From: Trichodelitschia bisporula
Lineage: Eukaryota > Ascomycota > Dothideomycetes > Phaeotrichales > Phaeotrichaceae
Direction of reading: 5' to 3'
DNA length: 64,000 nt
Assembly: GCA_010356995.1 (NCBI GenBank)
Contig: ML996691.1
Location: forward strand, 1,058,641 to 1,122,640
Position 1 is the first letter of the stretch. Each line of letters opens with the position of its first letter. The notes under the pieces are model-generated. The model was not told the DNA's origin, made no database searches, and saw nothing but the letters and a program-made list of their open reading frames with translations. The translations under genes and the position numbers were made by a program. Shown piece by piece: positions 45,399-56,217 of this stretch.

Positions 45399-46901
45399 AT
45401 GAAGTCGCTCGTTTTTCTGGCCTTGCTGCCGTTAGGCCTGGCGGCTCCGGCACCTCAATGGAATGGCTCGAATGGGCGCAGCTGCGGGTGCCGCGAGGTC
45501 ATTTGCCCGAACCAAGGGCCGGATGTAGGAGTCTTCCGAAAGGTTCGGAGAGTAGCGATGCTAACCGCGCCAGCATTGCGCGTGTCTAAATTCTGCAGCC
45601 GAAGAGTGCCAGCGCACGCAGCCGCGGGGCTGTGCCGCACCGCCGGTGAGTCCTTCCCAAGCCATTGAACACCGAACGGAGTACTGACCCTCGGCAGCGA
45701 TGCGGCGATAATTGTACGTACCGACTCGATCCCCGGCCCACAACCNNNNNNNNNNNNNNNNNNNNNNNNNNNNNNNNNNNNNNNNNNNNNNNNNNNNNNN
45801 NNNNNNNNNNNNNNNNNNNNNNNNNNNNNNNNNNNNNNNNNNNNNNNNNNNNNNNNNNNNNNNNNNNNNNNNNNNNNNNNNNNNNNNNNNNNNNNNNNNN
45901 NNNNNNNNNNNNNNNNNNNNNNNNNNNNNNNNNNNNNNNNNNNNNNNNNNNNNNNNNNNNNNNNNNNNNNNNNNNNNNNNNNNNNNNNNNNNNNNNNNNN
46001 NNNNNNNNNNNNNNNNNNNNNNNNNNNNNNNNNNNNNNNNNNNNNNNNNNNNNNNNNNNNNNNNNNNNNNNNNNNNNNNNNNNNNNNNNNNNNNNNNNNN
46101 NNNNNNNNNNNNNNNNNNNNNNNNNNNNNNNNNNNNNNNNNNNNNNNNNNNNNNNNNNNNNNNNNNNNNNNNNNNNNNNNNNNNNNNNNNNNNNNNNNNN
46201 NAAGCCCCGCCTCCGCCGCCCCCGCCCAGAGTCACGACCATTGTTCCGCCCCGCAGCACTACGGCCCCGTGGTCCGTCCCGCCCCCGCCGCCTCCGCAAT
46301 CCATCCCCACCGCGCCACCTCCGCCGCCCGCTGCCCCGTGGACGCCGCCGGCATGGACACCGCCTGCGCCGGGCGGGCCGGGTTGGACGCCGATTGGCGG
46401 CGGCGCAGTCCCGACCGCTACACCGACCGCGAACCCGACGCCCGCGGCTCCGCCACCGGCGGCCGCACCACCGCCACCACCGGGGAGCGATCAAGTCGCT
46501 GCGCCGCCGACGGCAGGCGAGGGACAGACGAGGTGTGGGCCAGGCATGCCGAAGTGCACCGGGAACACGTATTGCGATCCACAGCCTTTGTGTAGTATCG
46601 GGGAGGATTGTGCGGGTGTTTGTTTGCCGATATTCACGAGTCGGGTGGTGAGTGGCTTCTTTCCGTTGCCCCGGCCCGTTTCGGGTAGAGTGGGGCAGGG
46701 GTTTTGGTGGAGAAAGGGCTAATGGGACAGGTGGATCTTGAACCGAATATTACCTACTCGCAGCCGTGGAGCGTGCGGCGTACTATTTGGCAGGGCCTGC
46801 TGGATGATGGGACGTTCTCGATTTACCGCGTTAGCAACCACGAGGTACAGCCGCAGCAGGGACATCGCGTGTGGTCGATTGCCGATGACGTCGCATTGTG
46901 A
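45399..46901 (+). CDS. secreted cysteine- and proline-rich protein, split by an assembly gap
   Basis: A signal peptide (MKSLVFLALLPLGLAAPAPQ) opens exon 1 (45399-45524). Exon 2 is 45574-45645 and exon 3 starts at 45698 and runs into the gap at 45746. All introns have good branch/acceptor pairs and phase 0. The N-terminal part is Cys-rich: CGCREVIC, HCAC, EECQR, RGCAAP, RCGDNC. After the gap comes a Pro/Thr-rich linker from 46202. Then a C-terminal Cys module follows, CGPGMPKCTGNTYC...C...DCAGVCLP, of a type common in small secreted fungal proteins. A probable last intron is 46648-46730. The middle of the protein, and the frame link across the gap, cannot be known. Function is unknown; extracellular or cell-wall location is likely. 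Confidence 0.65.
45746..46201. other. assembly gap (456 N)
   Basis: A run of 456 undetermined bases inside the Cys/Pro-rich secreted protein gene. The flanks are very GC-rich and Pro-coding, so collapse or failure of a repetitive coding tract is a likely cause. Confidence 1.
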
Positions 46902-47829
46902 GAAGGAGAGAAAGAGAGTAGGTAAGGGATTCCGTAGACGGGATAATTGACGGATTGGGGCTTGGGTAGCGACGGGGAGAGGAAGGGGTTGTGTATAGCG
47001 CATTAGTGGATGGGAGGAGGGGGCCCCGTCGTGAATCCCGCCCCGTAGCAAATCTGTGCTTTCGACGTTGCATACACGGCGTTATTCGCGATGTATACTA
47101 GTTTTTGTGAGATTTTGGCCGCCCGGCGCTGTATCTAGTTTGAACGCGCGGGCTTTACTGTAAAAGCATCGTTTGGTTCGTAGCCGCACACGCCATCGTT
47201 CCCAAACCCCCTATCCTCTGATGTAGATATGAGGCAAGAGCATTGTTATGTTAGGAAGGAGCATACTTCTCTGAGGGAGGCACGGAGGACATGATGTAAT
47301 GAGCGCATGGTGTGAGGAAGAAGCATAAGGAGGATACTTGGCATCAACGGCGTATTTAGTCTGGCTTCGCCTCTTTCCTCTCCTCTTCTTCTCTTCGTCT
47401 TTACTCCAATCTTCAGTTTACACAGTCGCCTTTGCACGTGAATAGCCCTAGCTCCCATTACTACGTACTACCTCTCGGCCGTAATCAAAACGATGTGAGG
47501 CATAAGGCAGAGCCTCCTTATCCCTATTTTTGGACCGGAAGAATCGCACGCCCAGCCCTCCGGAGAAATCCCCCCCCCGCTTTCCCGCGCCGTTCCTGCA
47601 GGTGCCGTAGCCGACTAGCCGGCCGGCTGCGGGAGCCAAGACGGCGTGGGAGGGGGCGGCGGTCGCGTGGTCGCGGCTAATTATAGTCGTACATCGGTGT
47701 GCGATCTCAGCGGCTCGGCGCGGAGATTTATGGAGTGTGGTTCCTGGACTAGTAGACGCATGACCCATCGTGACGGGAAGGTGGTGCAGGGTATCTCGAC
47801 ATTTTTCCAAAAAACCATCACCCAGTCTA
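46902..47829. other. convergent intergenic
   Basis: The space between the secreted-protein gene and the 3' end of REV1. A minus-strand open frame at 47448-47867 has no domain and overlaps the REV1 stop, so it is not called. No repeat was noted. Confidence 0.45.
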
Positions 47830-50800
47830 TCAAACATCAACCTCCCCCCTCCCCATCTCCCTAACAACCCCCCTCAACCCTTCCGCCAAACCCCCCACCA
47901 CCGTCTCCCAAGCCCCCCTCGCATCCCCCCCCTCAATAAGATACTCCTCCACCACCCATCTCAGCCACTTAACCACCGCCACCGCCTTGGCCATATCCCC
48001 CTCCTCCCGCACCACCCGCGCCAAATACGTCCCCAATGCATCCACATCCTCCTCATATGGCCCCTCGTCCCGAAACTCCCGCACCCACCCCGTCACCGCC
48101 TCCCGTATTTCACGGAGGTCGCCCAGCTTAGCCGGCGTGAACGTCGGCCGTGGCGGCCGCGGGGGCAGGCTGACGAAGCGCTGCAAGGAAGTAGCGGTAT
48201 CGCGCGTCGCCGACCGGGGGGCGGGACGGACAGTGCGGGCCCGTAGCCGTGCTTGCTCGGCGAGCACTTCGGCGCGGATGTCCGGCGGCAGCTCGGCGAG
48301 GACTTGCGGATCTATCCCGTCCTCGGCTGCTTGATCGTCGCCGTCTGTGTCGGTGCCCGGCGCAGAGCCACCGGTCTCTGCCCGTGGGGCCGGCCGCGCG
48401 GATATAAACGCCTGCGTCAGGGTTGCGTTCGCGGGCGGGCGGGCGGCGGATTTGGGCGGCCGGCCGCGGCGCCTGGGTTGGGGGGGCGGGCGTTTAGATA
48501 GGGGACGGGGACGGCGCGGGGATTGAGGGGCCGGGCGGCGGGGAGACTGAGGAGGTGTGGGGTTCGGGCGCTGGTTGTAGAAGGCTAGGACTTCGGCGCG
48601 GACGTCGGGGGGGAGTTCGTTGAGGGTTGCGGGGTCGAGCTGGGATTCGGCTGGGAGGAGGGTGAAGGGGCGGGGGGTGGCGTTGGGCGGAGGGGGGGGA
48701 GAGGATGGCCTGGTCTCGGCGGGCGCGTCGGCGGGCTTTGGGTTGCCTTTTAGGCGGTTGACGAAGCGGGCGCGGATGTCGGCTGGGAGTTCGGCGAGGA
48801 CGGATGGGTCGACTTGGGTTGGGAGGATGAATTGGGTGCCTGATGTGTTGAGGGGTTTGCGGCTAGGACTGGGCTGGTTGAGGGCTGGGGCGCCGAAGCC
48901 GACGCGGTCCGCGGGCACTTTTGGCTTAGTGGGTGTGGCGACGTCGTCTGGGTCGGAAGGCGGCGGGCGGGGAGGGGACTTGGGTTTGAATTGGAGGAGG
49001 CGTTGGCTGCTGTCGGGCTTGCCTTCGGGTTTTAGGGGCTCGAGCTTGGTCATCTGCACGCCGATGCCGCGTAGCTCACCGGGCGAGATGCCGAATGACT
49101 TGAGCATGAGGATGGTTTCTTTGGCTATGATCTCTTTAGCGTTGGTTGCGACTCCGAGAATGAGACTTTTGTTGAAGGTGTCGCATTTGCCGTGCCCGAG
49201 ATGCTTGGGCGGATCGAGTGGTGCATCTGCTGCTCGCTTCATGATCTTGAGGGAGAGTTGCTTGCCTTTGACTTTCTCCTTGAGCAGCCGGCTATGGAGC
49301 TCGCCGCCGATGTTCTCCATGAACTCGTCGACTTGCTCCTGGGTGACGAATCGCACGCCCCAGTTTACTTCGGCGGAGACGGACTTGCGGATCTCGACAT
49401 CGCCCACTTCTTTCCGGTCGATACCGCGAGCACATTCCCACAGCCTCTCTCCAGTCTTAGGCCCGAGGGCAGTGGTAAGCCGATCACGCGTGACCTCGCG
49501 AATGTCCCGAACTAACTTGATGCCGAGTTCTTCGAGCTTGCCACCTGTACTGTGCGCCACGCCGGGTAACTTCTGAACCTCCAACGGGCCAATGAAGTCG
49601 AGAACCTCCTCCGGGCAAACTTGGTATTGACCGGCAGGCTTCGCTTTCCTCAGCGCCAGCTTTGCGAGGAGGATATTCCCGCCAATACCAACAGAGACTT
49701 CGCATCCCGTTCTTGCTCTAACATCGTCGCGAACCTGCCGCGCGATCTGGTCTGCTTCAGCCTGTTCGCGGTCCACGCCTCCCTCATTGCGCTTGACGGC
49801 ATCCGTTCCAGCAGCTGCAGCGCAGAGCATGGTGGCATCGACGAGGACCTCGTCGATACTAACGCTTTGTATGACACCACCCGTTGCGATCACAGATTCG
49901 TAAAAGGCTCTGCTAGCCTCTTCGTAGGCCGGAAAGTCGTACGGAAGCACTTTGAGCTCTGGACAGAGCTCCAGAGCGCGCTTCATCCACATCCCGTTGT
50001 GAGCACCAAATTCGCGGGCGGGATAGTTGCAGCTTGCGATCTCGGAGGCGCTGCCGTTGCTGTGCGCGATGGCGACGGGCTTGTCCTTGTACTGGGGGTG
50101 TTTCTTGAGCGAGACGGCTGCGAAGAAGCTGTCGAAGTCGACGTGCAGAATGTATCGACGTGCATGGGCTGGCCGTTTCTCGCGTCGCTTTTGAGAGGCG
50201 GTCTTTTCGTCTGCCATGGCTTGGAGTTGGGCTTTGAGATCGGCTTTCCATGTTGAGAGATGGTGTAGACGTGACTCCCGGTAATACTGCTCGAGAAAGC
50301 CTGGGTTGACGACAGTTGTCTTGCGGATGTTGGGGTCGGAGAGGAGGATGGCGTTGTGCTCTTCGGCTGTCAGCTTTCGGCGCTTGGATGGCGAGACGTC
50401 GATGTCCGAATCGTGAGCTCGCTTGTTGCTTTCCGGCTCGGGAGTGCGGGCATCTTGCACTTCGGTCACGATCTCCGCGGCATCTCCCTCGAAACCCAAA
50501 TTTGTGTCTTCAGCGTCATGGGGGCTGCTCGGAACGTCCAAACTGGGGACAAGCTCGAGCTGCTTCAGGGCCTGGGCCTGGATATGTGGTTCAAGATAAC
50601 CCTCCGATTCTGCTGTCTCAATCTGCCGTAAGTCACGAATCAGATGCGGGGTGGATTGAGGGACCGCACTAGGTTTCTTTTCCTCGTCGGAGTCGCTGAC
50701 GTCTTCGACAGCAGAGGAGCGTTGGGTCCTGTACTTGGAGCTTTGCGACTGTCGGGGCGGATCCATCCCTCCGGGAGATTGGTTCTTCAGCTGCTTTGTA

Positions 50801-51401
50801 TACCAGCTTCTGTCTGATTCTTCCCTGTAGCCCCTGGCGGGAGTATTCGTCTGGGTGCTCATGCCCCCATTGTTGAAAGAGAGGACCTTCTGCCTCGGCC
50901 CCTCATCCACGACCCGGAAGGCTTCCCATGGCAACAGCTTCCCCGCCTTTACGCTCTCCACCACCCAAGCCGGCTTCACGATCCGGTATTTGCGAAATTC
51001 GACAGCCTTTTTGGGCGTGAGGTTGCTAGCGATGATATGCGTGACCATGGTCTTGCCGTCCAGGTATTGCATGAACCCACCACCATGCTGGACAATCATC
51101 TTGTGGAGATCGTTAAGAGAGGGTTGGGTGTAGCCATTAATGTGCGCGACAATGCCACGGAATATCTGAGGCCTGTCACCAGCCTGGGAGCGTAGCTCGA
51201 CATCGAGATTCTGCAGCTTGATCTTCTTGCGCCGGAAGTAGTCGCCAAAACCTCCAAAGGCTGAGGGATCGTACTCCTCACCCTCTTCATTGTCAAAAGA
51301 GTCTGGCAGCTGTTAGTGCCAGTCGGACGCGCCGTGGCAAACATACGGTTCTCGATGCGCTTGCGCACCTCACTGGATGTCTTGTCGAGCCGCGAGCCCA
51401 T
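47830..51401 (-). CDS. REV1: DNA repair protein REV1 (Y-family deoxycytidyl transferase)
   Basis: Minus-strand exons 51401-51347 and 51302-47830 (intron 44 nt) give 1175 residues. The join creates 'RKRIENHSFDNEEGEEYDPSAFGGFGDYF', typical of fungal Rev1 (motif given in part). A BRCT domain lies at about 66-155 (FRGIVAHINGY...VKPAWVVESV...LLPWEAF). The polymerase palm starts near residue 400 with catalytic Asp407 and Asp409 in VDFDSFFA and SIDE at about 500-503. The little finger follows. Three UBM-like motifs (LAELPADIRARF, LNELPPDVRAEVL, LAELPPDIRAEVL) lie at about 848-870, 905-927 and 1012-1035. A C-terminal Rev1 domain that recruits Pol zeta and other polymerases completes the protein. It inserts dCMP opposite abasic sites and scaffolds translesion synthesis in the nucleus. 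Confidence 0.95.
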
Positions 51402-51983
51402 GATAACGATTAAGCATTCAGGAATGGATAGGACAGCATAGAGCGACGCAATTCTCGACGCGAAGAGCTGGCGACAAAGGCCATAGCATCGATGATGACC
51501 TCGTAGTGAGGATGGCGACACGCGTCATCGCGATGTACGTAATCACGTGATGGCAATGAGTGCATCCAGGCAGCAGCCAATGAAAGAAGAGGTTGGGCAG
51601 GAGCCACCAGAGACTCGTCACGGCTGGATGCCTCAGTGCCATGCGGCCTCATGCCCGAGCAATTCAAGGTTCTTCTTCACCTTTCATCGCGAACTTTTTG
51701 CGCGCCCCATCGGACCGAAGCGAATTGCAGCAAAAACAAACAACAAAGTTTGCCGCACAAGTGAGGGGCGTTGCCAGGTGCCAAGATTTCGGAGTGGAGG
51801 CCTGGGTTTGGCCCGTGCGCTAGCGTTGGTTATCGATTTCTTTGCTCCAGGATCTTTTTTTTTCTCTTCTTCTACCTCTTCGTCCCCAACTCTCTCCTCC
51901 GCCTCATCCCCCCATCCTCTCTCCCTCCCTCCATCAACTTCCCCATTGAATCTCCCAACACTTCATACTTTCACATCTTCATC
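51402..51983. promoter_or_regulatory. divergent promoter of REV1 and FPR4, CT-rich tract
   Basis: The start codons of REV1 (-) and FPR4 (+) are about 580 bp apart. The part nearest FPR4 (about 51847-51960) is an almost pure pyrimidine tract with runs of T and CCT, typical of strong fungal promoters and leaders. Confidence 0.6.
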
Positions 51984-53584
51984 ATGTCTTCGCAACCTGT
52001 GGCTGTCTACGGCCTGGAGGTCCCCGCCGGCGACATCATGATCCAGGCGAACCCGGCCAACTTCCCTGCCACTGTAAGCAGCTTTTCTCTGCGCCCATGA
52101 GTCGCGATACTAACCGCGGCAGTTCCGCATCACGATGGCTGCCATCGACCCCACTGCTGAGGTTGAGGATGCTGGCGACATGCCGATTCGTTCGACCCTC
52201 AAGCTCGTGCGCCTCCCCTTCGGCGATGATGAAGAGGATTCAGACGACGACGACGATGACATTAGCTCCATCGAGCGTCGTCTGGGTCTCGAGTCCGACG
52301 AGTCTGAGGAGGAGACCAACGGCGGCCCGTCTGACCCGGCCAAGTCGCGTAAGGCGCGCGCTCTTGCGCTTCTCGAGGCTTTGAAGAAGGAAAACGACAT
52401 GGACGTGGACGAGGAGGCCAATGGCGTCAACGGCGACAAGGGCAAAGCCAAGGCTTCCGACGAAGAGGAGTCTGATGACGAGACGGATTACGGCTCGGAG
52501 GATCTCGACGAAATGGAGGAGTTCGTCATCTGCACGCTCGACCCGAAACTGGTATGTTCTTCTCACATCTTGTCGCTCAATTGCGCTAACAAGCAAACAG
52601 CACTGCCAGCAGCCCATTGACATTGTCATCAACAAGGGCGAGCCGTGCTACTTCAAGGTCACCGGCACCCACACAGTCTACCTGACCGGCAACTTCACTG
52701 AGCATCCCGATGACACTGATGATGAGGATGACGAAGAGGGAGATGACAGCATGCTCGGGTACGAGGAGGACGACGAAGAGCTGTCGGAGCTTGATTCGGA
52801 GGATGATGTCCTCGATGGCCTCAGTAATCGCATCATGGAGATCGACTCCGAGGAGGAGAAGGAGGCCCCCAAGCTGGTCAAGTCCAAGGGCAAGCGTGCT
52901 GCCGAGGACTCGGAAGACGAGGCTCTGGCGCCCAAGGCTGCTGAGGCTGCCCCTACTGAGAAGCTGAGCAAGAAGCAGAAGAAGAAGCTCAAGAACAACG
53001 AGGGCCAGGCCGTCGCCGCGGACAAGCCCGAGGAGAAGAAGACCGACGCTAAGAAGGCGAAGGCCAAGGACGCCGCGAAGGACAGCCCTGCCAACAGCAA
53101 GAAGGTCCAGTTCGCGGAGAAGCTCGAGCAGGGTCCTACTCCCACCAAGGGCGACAAGGCGGCTGACAAGGCGAAGCCGGCTGAGAAGGGCAACAAGGCC
53201 AAGGCGACCCGCGTTGTCAACGGTGTGACCATCGAAGACCGCAAGACCGGCTCCGGCCAGCAGGCCAAGAAGGGCGACAAGATTGGCATGCGGTACGTGG
53301 GCAAGCTGAAGGATGGCAAGGTCTTCGATTGTAAGTCTGAAACATGTCGTTTTGAGAGCATCCACTGACTTGTGGCAGCCAACACGCGTGGTGACCCCTT
53401 CAAGTTCAAGCTCGGCACCGGCGAGGTGATCAAGGGCTGGGACATTGGTGTCGCGGGCATGGCGGTCGGTGGCGAGCGCCGCATTGTCGTGCCGGCGCAG
53501 CTGGCGTACGGCAAGAAGGCCATGCCGGGCCTGCCGGCCAACTCGGAGCTGACGTTTGACCTGAAGCTGCTGTCGATCAACTAG
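51984..53584 (+). CDS. FPR4: nucleolar FKBP-type prolyl isomerase / histone chaperone
   Basis: Exons 51984-52073, 52123-52551, 52601-53330 and 53379-53584 give 484 residues. The N-terminal nucleoplasmin-like fold begins '[13 protein letters not shown]' and contains '[12 protein letters not shown]' and '[11 protein letters not shown]'. It is followed by acidic Asp/Glu tracts, '[20 protein letters not shown]' and 'YLTGNF', then more acidic and Lys/Ala-rich sequence. The C-terminal FKBP domain (about residues 375-484) has '[19 protein letters not shown]', '[22 protein letters not shown]', 'PAQLAYG' and '[12 protein letters not shown]'. The Tyr, Phe, Asp and Trp positions of the active pocket appear kept. 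Homologues isomerise prolines on histone H3 and act as histone chaperones at rDNA. Length fits the Fpr3/Fpr4 family. Confidence 0.94.
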
Positions 53585-53956
53585 ATTTGGCGGTGTGGCA
53601 TTGGGTTGGTTCGTTGGCACACGGACAGGGTCGGACAGATGCGATTTTTCTAGGCTTTCTCTCTATACCCTTGTTGATGATGGCGTAGCTCTTTGACTTT
53701 GCGTGCTTAGGTCTGGGTGTAGGGATCGGAGCTTTGTAAAAGTGCATTTGTAGGTAGGCGTAATTACTTTGACTACATTGCGGGTATGGGTGATGTCATT
53801 ATGTTGGAGGAGAAGGGGTATCGATGTGAGGAGCGAATGCAGATGCCCTATGCGACCCGAATGTTCAACGCCAGCGGTCAACGTTAGAGATCAGCGCCAG
53901 AAGCAAACCCAAACATCTCAAAAACCAGGTAAAGCAAAAACCCGCTCATGCATCCC
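53585..53956. other. convergent intergenic
   Basis: The 3' flanks of FPR4 (+) and the Yippee-domain gene (-). Nothing else was recognised. Confidence 0.5.
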
Positions 53957-54673
53957 CTACTTCCTCTCCCTCCACGCCCTCTCCTTGCGCCTTATCCTCG
54001 CCAACTCCGGCGTCCAAACGCCCGCAAAAAGATCCTCACACTCATCCTCATCCTCGGAATTAAACTCGATAGGACTTTCACTCCCACTCCCACCACTTCC
54101 GTCGCTATCCTTCTGCTCCCCAGCAGCAGCAACCGCCACATCCATCGGCTCCACCCCCTCCCAACACACCCCCCTCACCACCCTTTTCGTCTCGAGGATA
54201 AACTTCCCGACTTTATAACGCTGCGCCTCCTCCTCCGCCGCCACATATTTCCACCCTAGCCCCGTGCCGCAGACCGCGCAGGATATGTCCGCGACGGTGT
54301 GGCTACCCGTTACCAGCGAACGCTGCACCGGCGCGTGGGTTTTCGTATTCGGAATACTGGGCTGGTGGGAGGGCGAGGTGGCGAAGCGGCGTGTGCTGGT
54401 GGAGGTCGCGGAGGGTGTAAGCGGTGTCGCGGAGACGAGATACGCCCGCCCATGTCGCCCCGTAAAGCCCTTGCTGATGATTGAGGAGGTGGGGAGGAGG
54501 TGCGCGAGGCAGCGCGCGCAGCGCAGGACCGACGTGTGTCCGGACAGCGAGTTGGTTTCTGTGGGGGGGGGGGGGGTGGTGTGGGTGGCGTTGGGGGATG
54601 GGGAGGGGGGGCTTCGGCGCCGGGAGGGAAGGGCGAGGAGGTAGGAGGGGAAGGGGGGCGGGGAGATGCGCAT
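53957..54673 (-). CDS. Yippee/Mis18-domain zinc-binding protein
   Basis: A single exon of 238 residues. The Yippee zinc fold is recognisable: a first CxxC at Cys52/Cys55 (LRCARC), then 'ISKGFTGRHGRAYLV', then 'RSLVTGSHTVADISCAVC' with the second CxxC at Cys132/Cys135. The closing 'GLGWKYVAAEEEAQRYKVGKFILE' is the family's hallmark. About 30 Ser/Thr/Pro-rich residues are inserted between the two halves, longer than in canonical Yippee proteins. The first 45 residues are Pro-rich, and an acidic Ser/Glu/Asp tail (residues ~185-220) is followed by a basic end. Yeast Moh1 and GID-complex YPEL proteins share the fold; the role here is unknown. A G-homopolymer lies inside the N-terminal coding part, near position 54565, where a sequencing slip could shift the frame. 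Confidence 0.82.
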   Translation of the reverse strand: MRISPPPFPSYLLALPSRRRSPPSPSPNATHTTPPPPTETNSLSGHTSVLRCARCLAHLLPTSSIISKGFTGRHGRAYLVSATPLTPSATSTSTRRFATSPSHQPSIPNTKTHAPVQRSLVTGSHTVADISCAVCGTGLGWKYVAAEEEAQRYKVGKFILETKRVVRGVCWEGVEPMDVAVAAAGEQKDSDGSGGSGSESPIEFNSEDEDECEDLFAGVWTPELARIRRKERAWRERK

Positions 54674-55346
54674 CGTGGTTGCGGTGTCGGTGTCGGTTTT
54701 GAGGTTGGTGCTCGTGTTGCTGTGGAGGTGGAGGTGGAGATGGGGCGAGCGGGGTTAGGGGACGCGTGCGGTAGGGCGGGTGGAATGGCGGGGGTGGGGC
54801 GGGGCGTATCGATAAGCCTTGCGCCGCTAGGACGGGGGGCTTAAAGGAACGACGAAGGAGCAGCCTCTACCGTAGATATATAAGGAACGAGCTCTTCGTC
54901 CGCGATTTCTTTTGCGTTTTATGTGCGCACAACGAAGCGGGTGGCATGAGAAGCAACTCCTGACGACGCAGGGTCACGCCCTTTATCCCCCGTCCCCCAG
55001 CCCACCGCTCGCGGCGCGGCATGGCGCGGGGTTCAAGGGGTCCAGGCATGCGGCGTGTCACGCGCGGCAGCACGAGGATGCGGGTGATTGGCGCGCGGAT
55101 GGCTGTGGAAGGCCGTTTGTGTCGTGTGCCTGATTCTACCGTGTCTACCGGTACCAAACGTGCCGTAACGAAGGACACCTAACCCAGCGGGTACGATTCG
55201 CTCTCCTAAATCGGTACTACATCTCGCTTCCCGAGTACACCTATCGGTGCTACATCGCGTTCTACGCAGCCGCCTCGTTCGGATCCATCTCATTCGAAAT
55301 CCTATCTCCTATCAGCACCTACTCTGCAACAAACTCTCCACCTCAC
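54674..55346. other. intergenic
   Basis: Upstream of the Yippee-domain gene and downstream of the VOC gene. Open frames here are antisense or short and show no domain. Confidence 0.45.
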
Positions 55347-55853
55347 TTACTCGACCAGATTTCCGTCCGGATCCCTTACATAAACACTGCGCAGCATTCC
55401 CCGGGCCCCAATCCGGTCCACGACGACCCCGCCCTCAAGTACCTCGATCCGTTCGCGCTTCAGCGCGACGAGCATCTCATCAACCGGCGTCTCCGTCAAG
55501 AAGCACTTCAACACGTAAATCAGCCCAGCCCGCCCCCACCAGCCCAACTTACCAAATCCGCGCTGCCGGGCGTGGCGCGCTCGGCGCGCGGTTCGAATTC
55601 CGCGCCCGCTCGATGGAGATTGATTTTCTGTCCGCCGAAGGTGAGGGCATGGCTGCGCCGTCAGCACTCACCATCTCACATCCATTTCATTCATGCGAAG
55701 GATGGCGTACCGCTGGACTCTCGGATCTTTGGGCGAGTGGAACGAGACGTGCGACATGCCGAGTGTCTGCGTGTACCACGCGATGGTGGTCCGGATGTCT
55801 GTGACGGTCAGGACGAGGTGATCTAACTGCGTGACGGTGACTATGGGCGCCAT
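55347..55853 (-). CDS. VOC-superfamily (glyoxalase/bleomycin-resistance fold) protein
   Basis: Minus-strand exons 55853-55711, 55652-55553 and 55505-55347 (introns 58 and 47 nt) give 133 residues. It starts 'VTQLDHLVLTVTDIRTTIAWYTQTLGM' (first metal ligand His12). Splicing out the first intron creates the family hallmark 'RHALTFGGQKINLH' with His61. The end has 'GMLRSVYVRDPDGNLVE' with the terminal Glu ligand. The unspliced reading would lose this motif, so the model is well supported. The length is that of a single-domain VOC protein, and the sequence resembles the bacterial/fungal YwbC-like glyoxalase group. Substrate is unknown: lactoylglutathione, dioxygen or a drug are all possible for the fold. 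It is likely a metal enzyme in the cytosol. Confidence 0.9.
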
Positions 55854-56217
55854 TTTTGCGGTGCGTGCATAAGGGGGGAAGCGGACTGGAGAGCAATGTA
55901 TATCGGTACAGGCTCCGGCGCAGGCTCCGGCACGGTTCGGCTCGTGCGGCCCGATCCCGCGCGGGGTCTGGCGGGGTTGGGGATCCGGGCCGGGGTAAGG
56001 CTGACATACATCGAGGTGAGGGCAACTCCTTGGACGTCTGACATGCAGTAACAGCAATGCGACAATCTGACTTCCTGTAACCAAACACAGCTCGCCGGAC
56101 GCATAACTAGCAATAACCGCCTTCAACCCGACATCGCCGAACGCCCAAATAGCAATACCCGCCACACGGCAATCTACCCCCTCCTCCCCATAATAAAACA
56201 ACCAGCAATGACCGCCT
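55854..56217. other. intergenic between VOC gene and kinase 3' end
   Basis: Both neighbours are on the minus strand, so this stretch should hold the VOC promoter and the kinase 3' UTR. Nothing else was recognised. Confidence 0.5.

Noticed and set aside
47448-47867. Minus-strand frame of 139 codons
   Set aside because: It overlaps the end of REV1 in another frame and lacks any recognisable motif.
48620-49576. Long plus-strand open frame of 318 codons
   Set aside because: It is antisense to REV1, whose motifs are unambiguous on the other strand.
52586-53620. Long minus-strand Leu-rich open frames
   Set aside because: They are antisense to the acidic, Lys/Glu-rich codons of FPR4, which automatically give long Leu/Ser-rich frames.
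54264-54844. Plus-strand Gly/Arg-rich frames
   Set aside because: They are antisense to the Yippee-domain gene, whose paired CxxC motifs identify the true strand.
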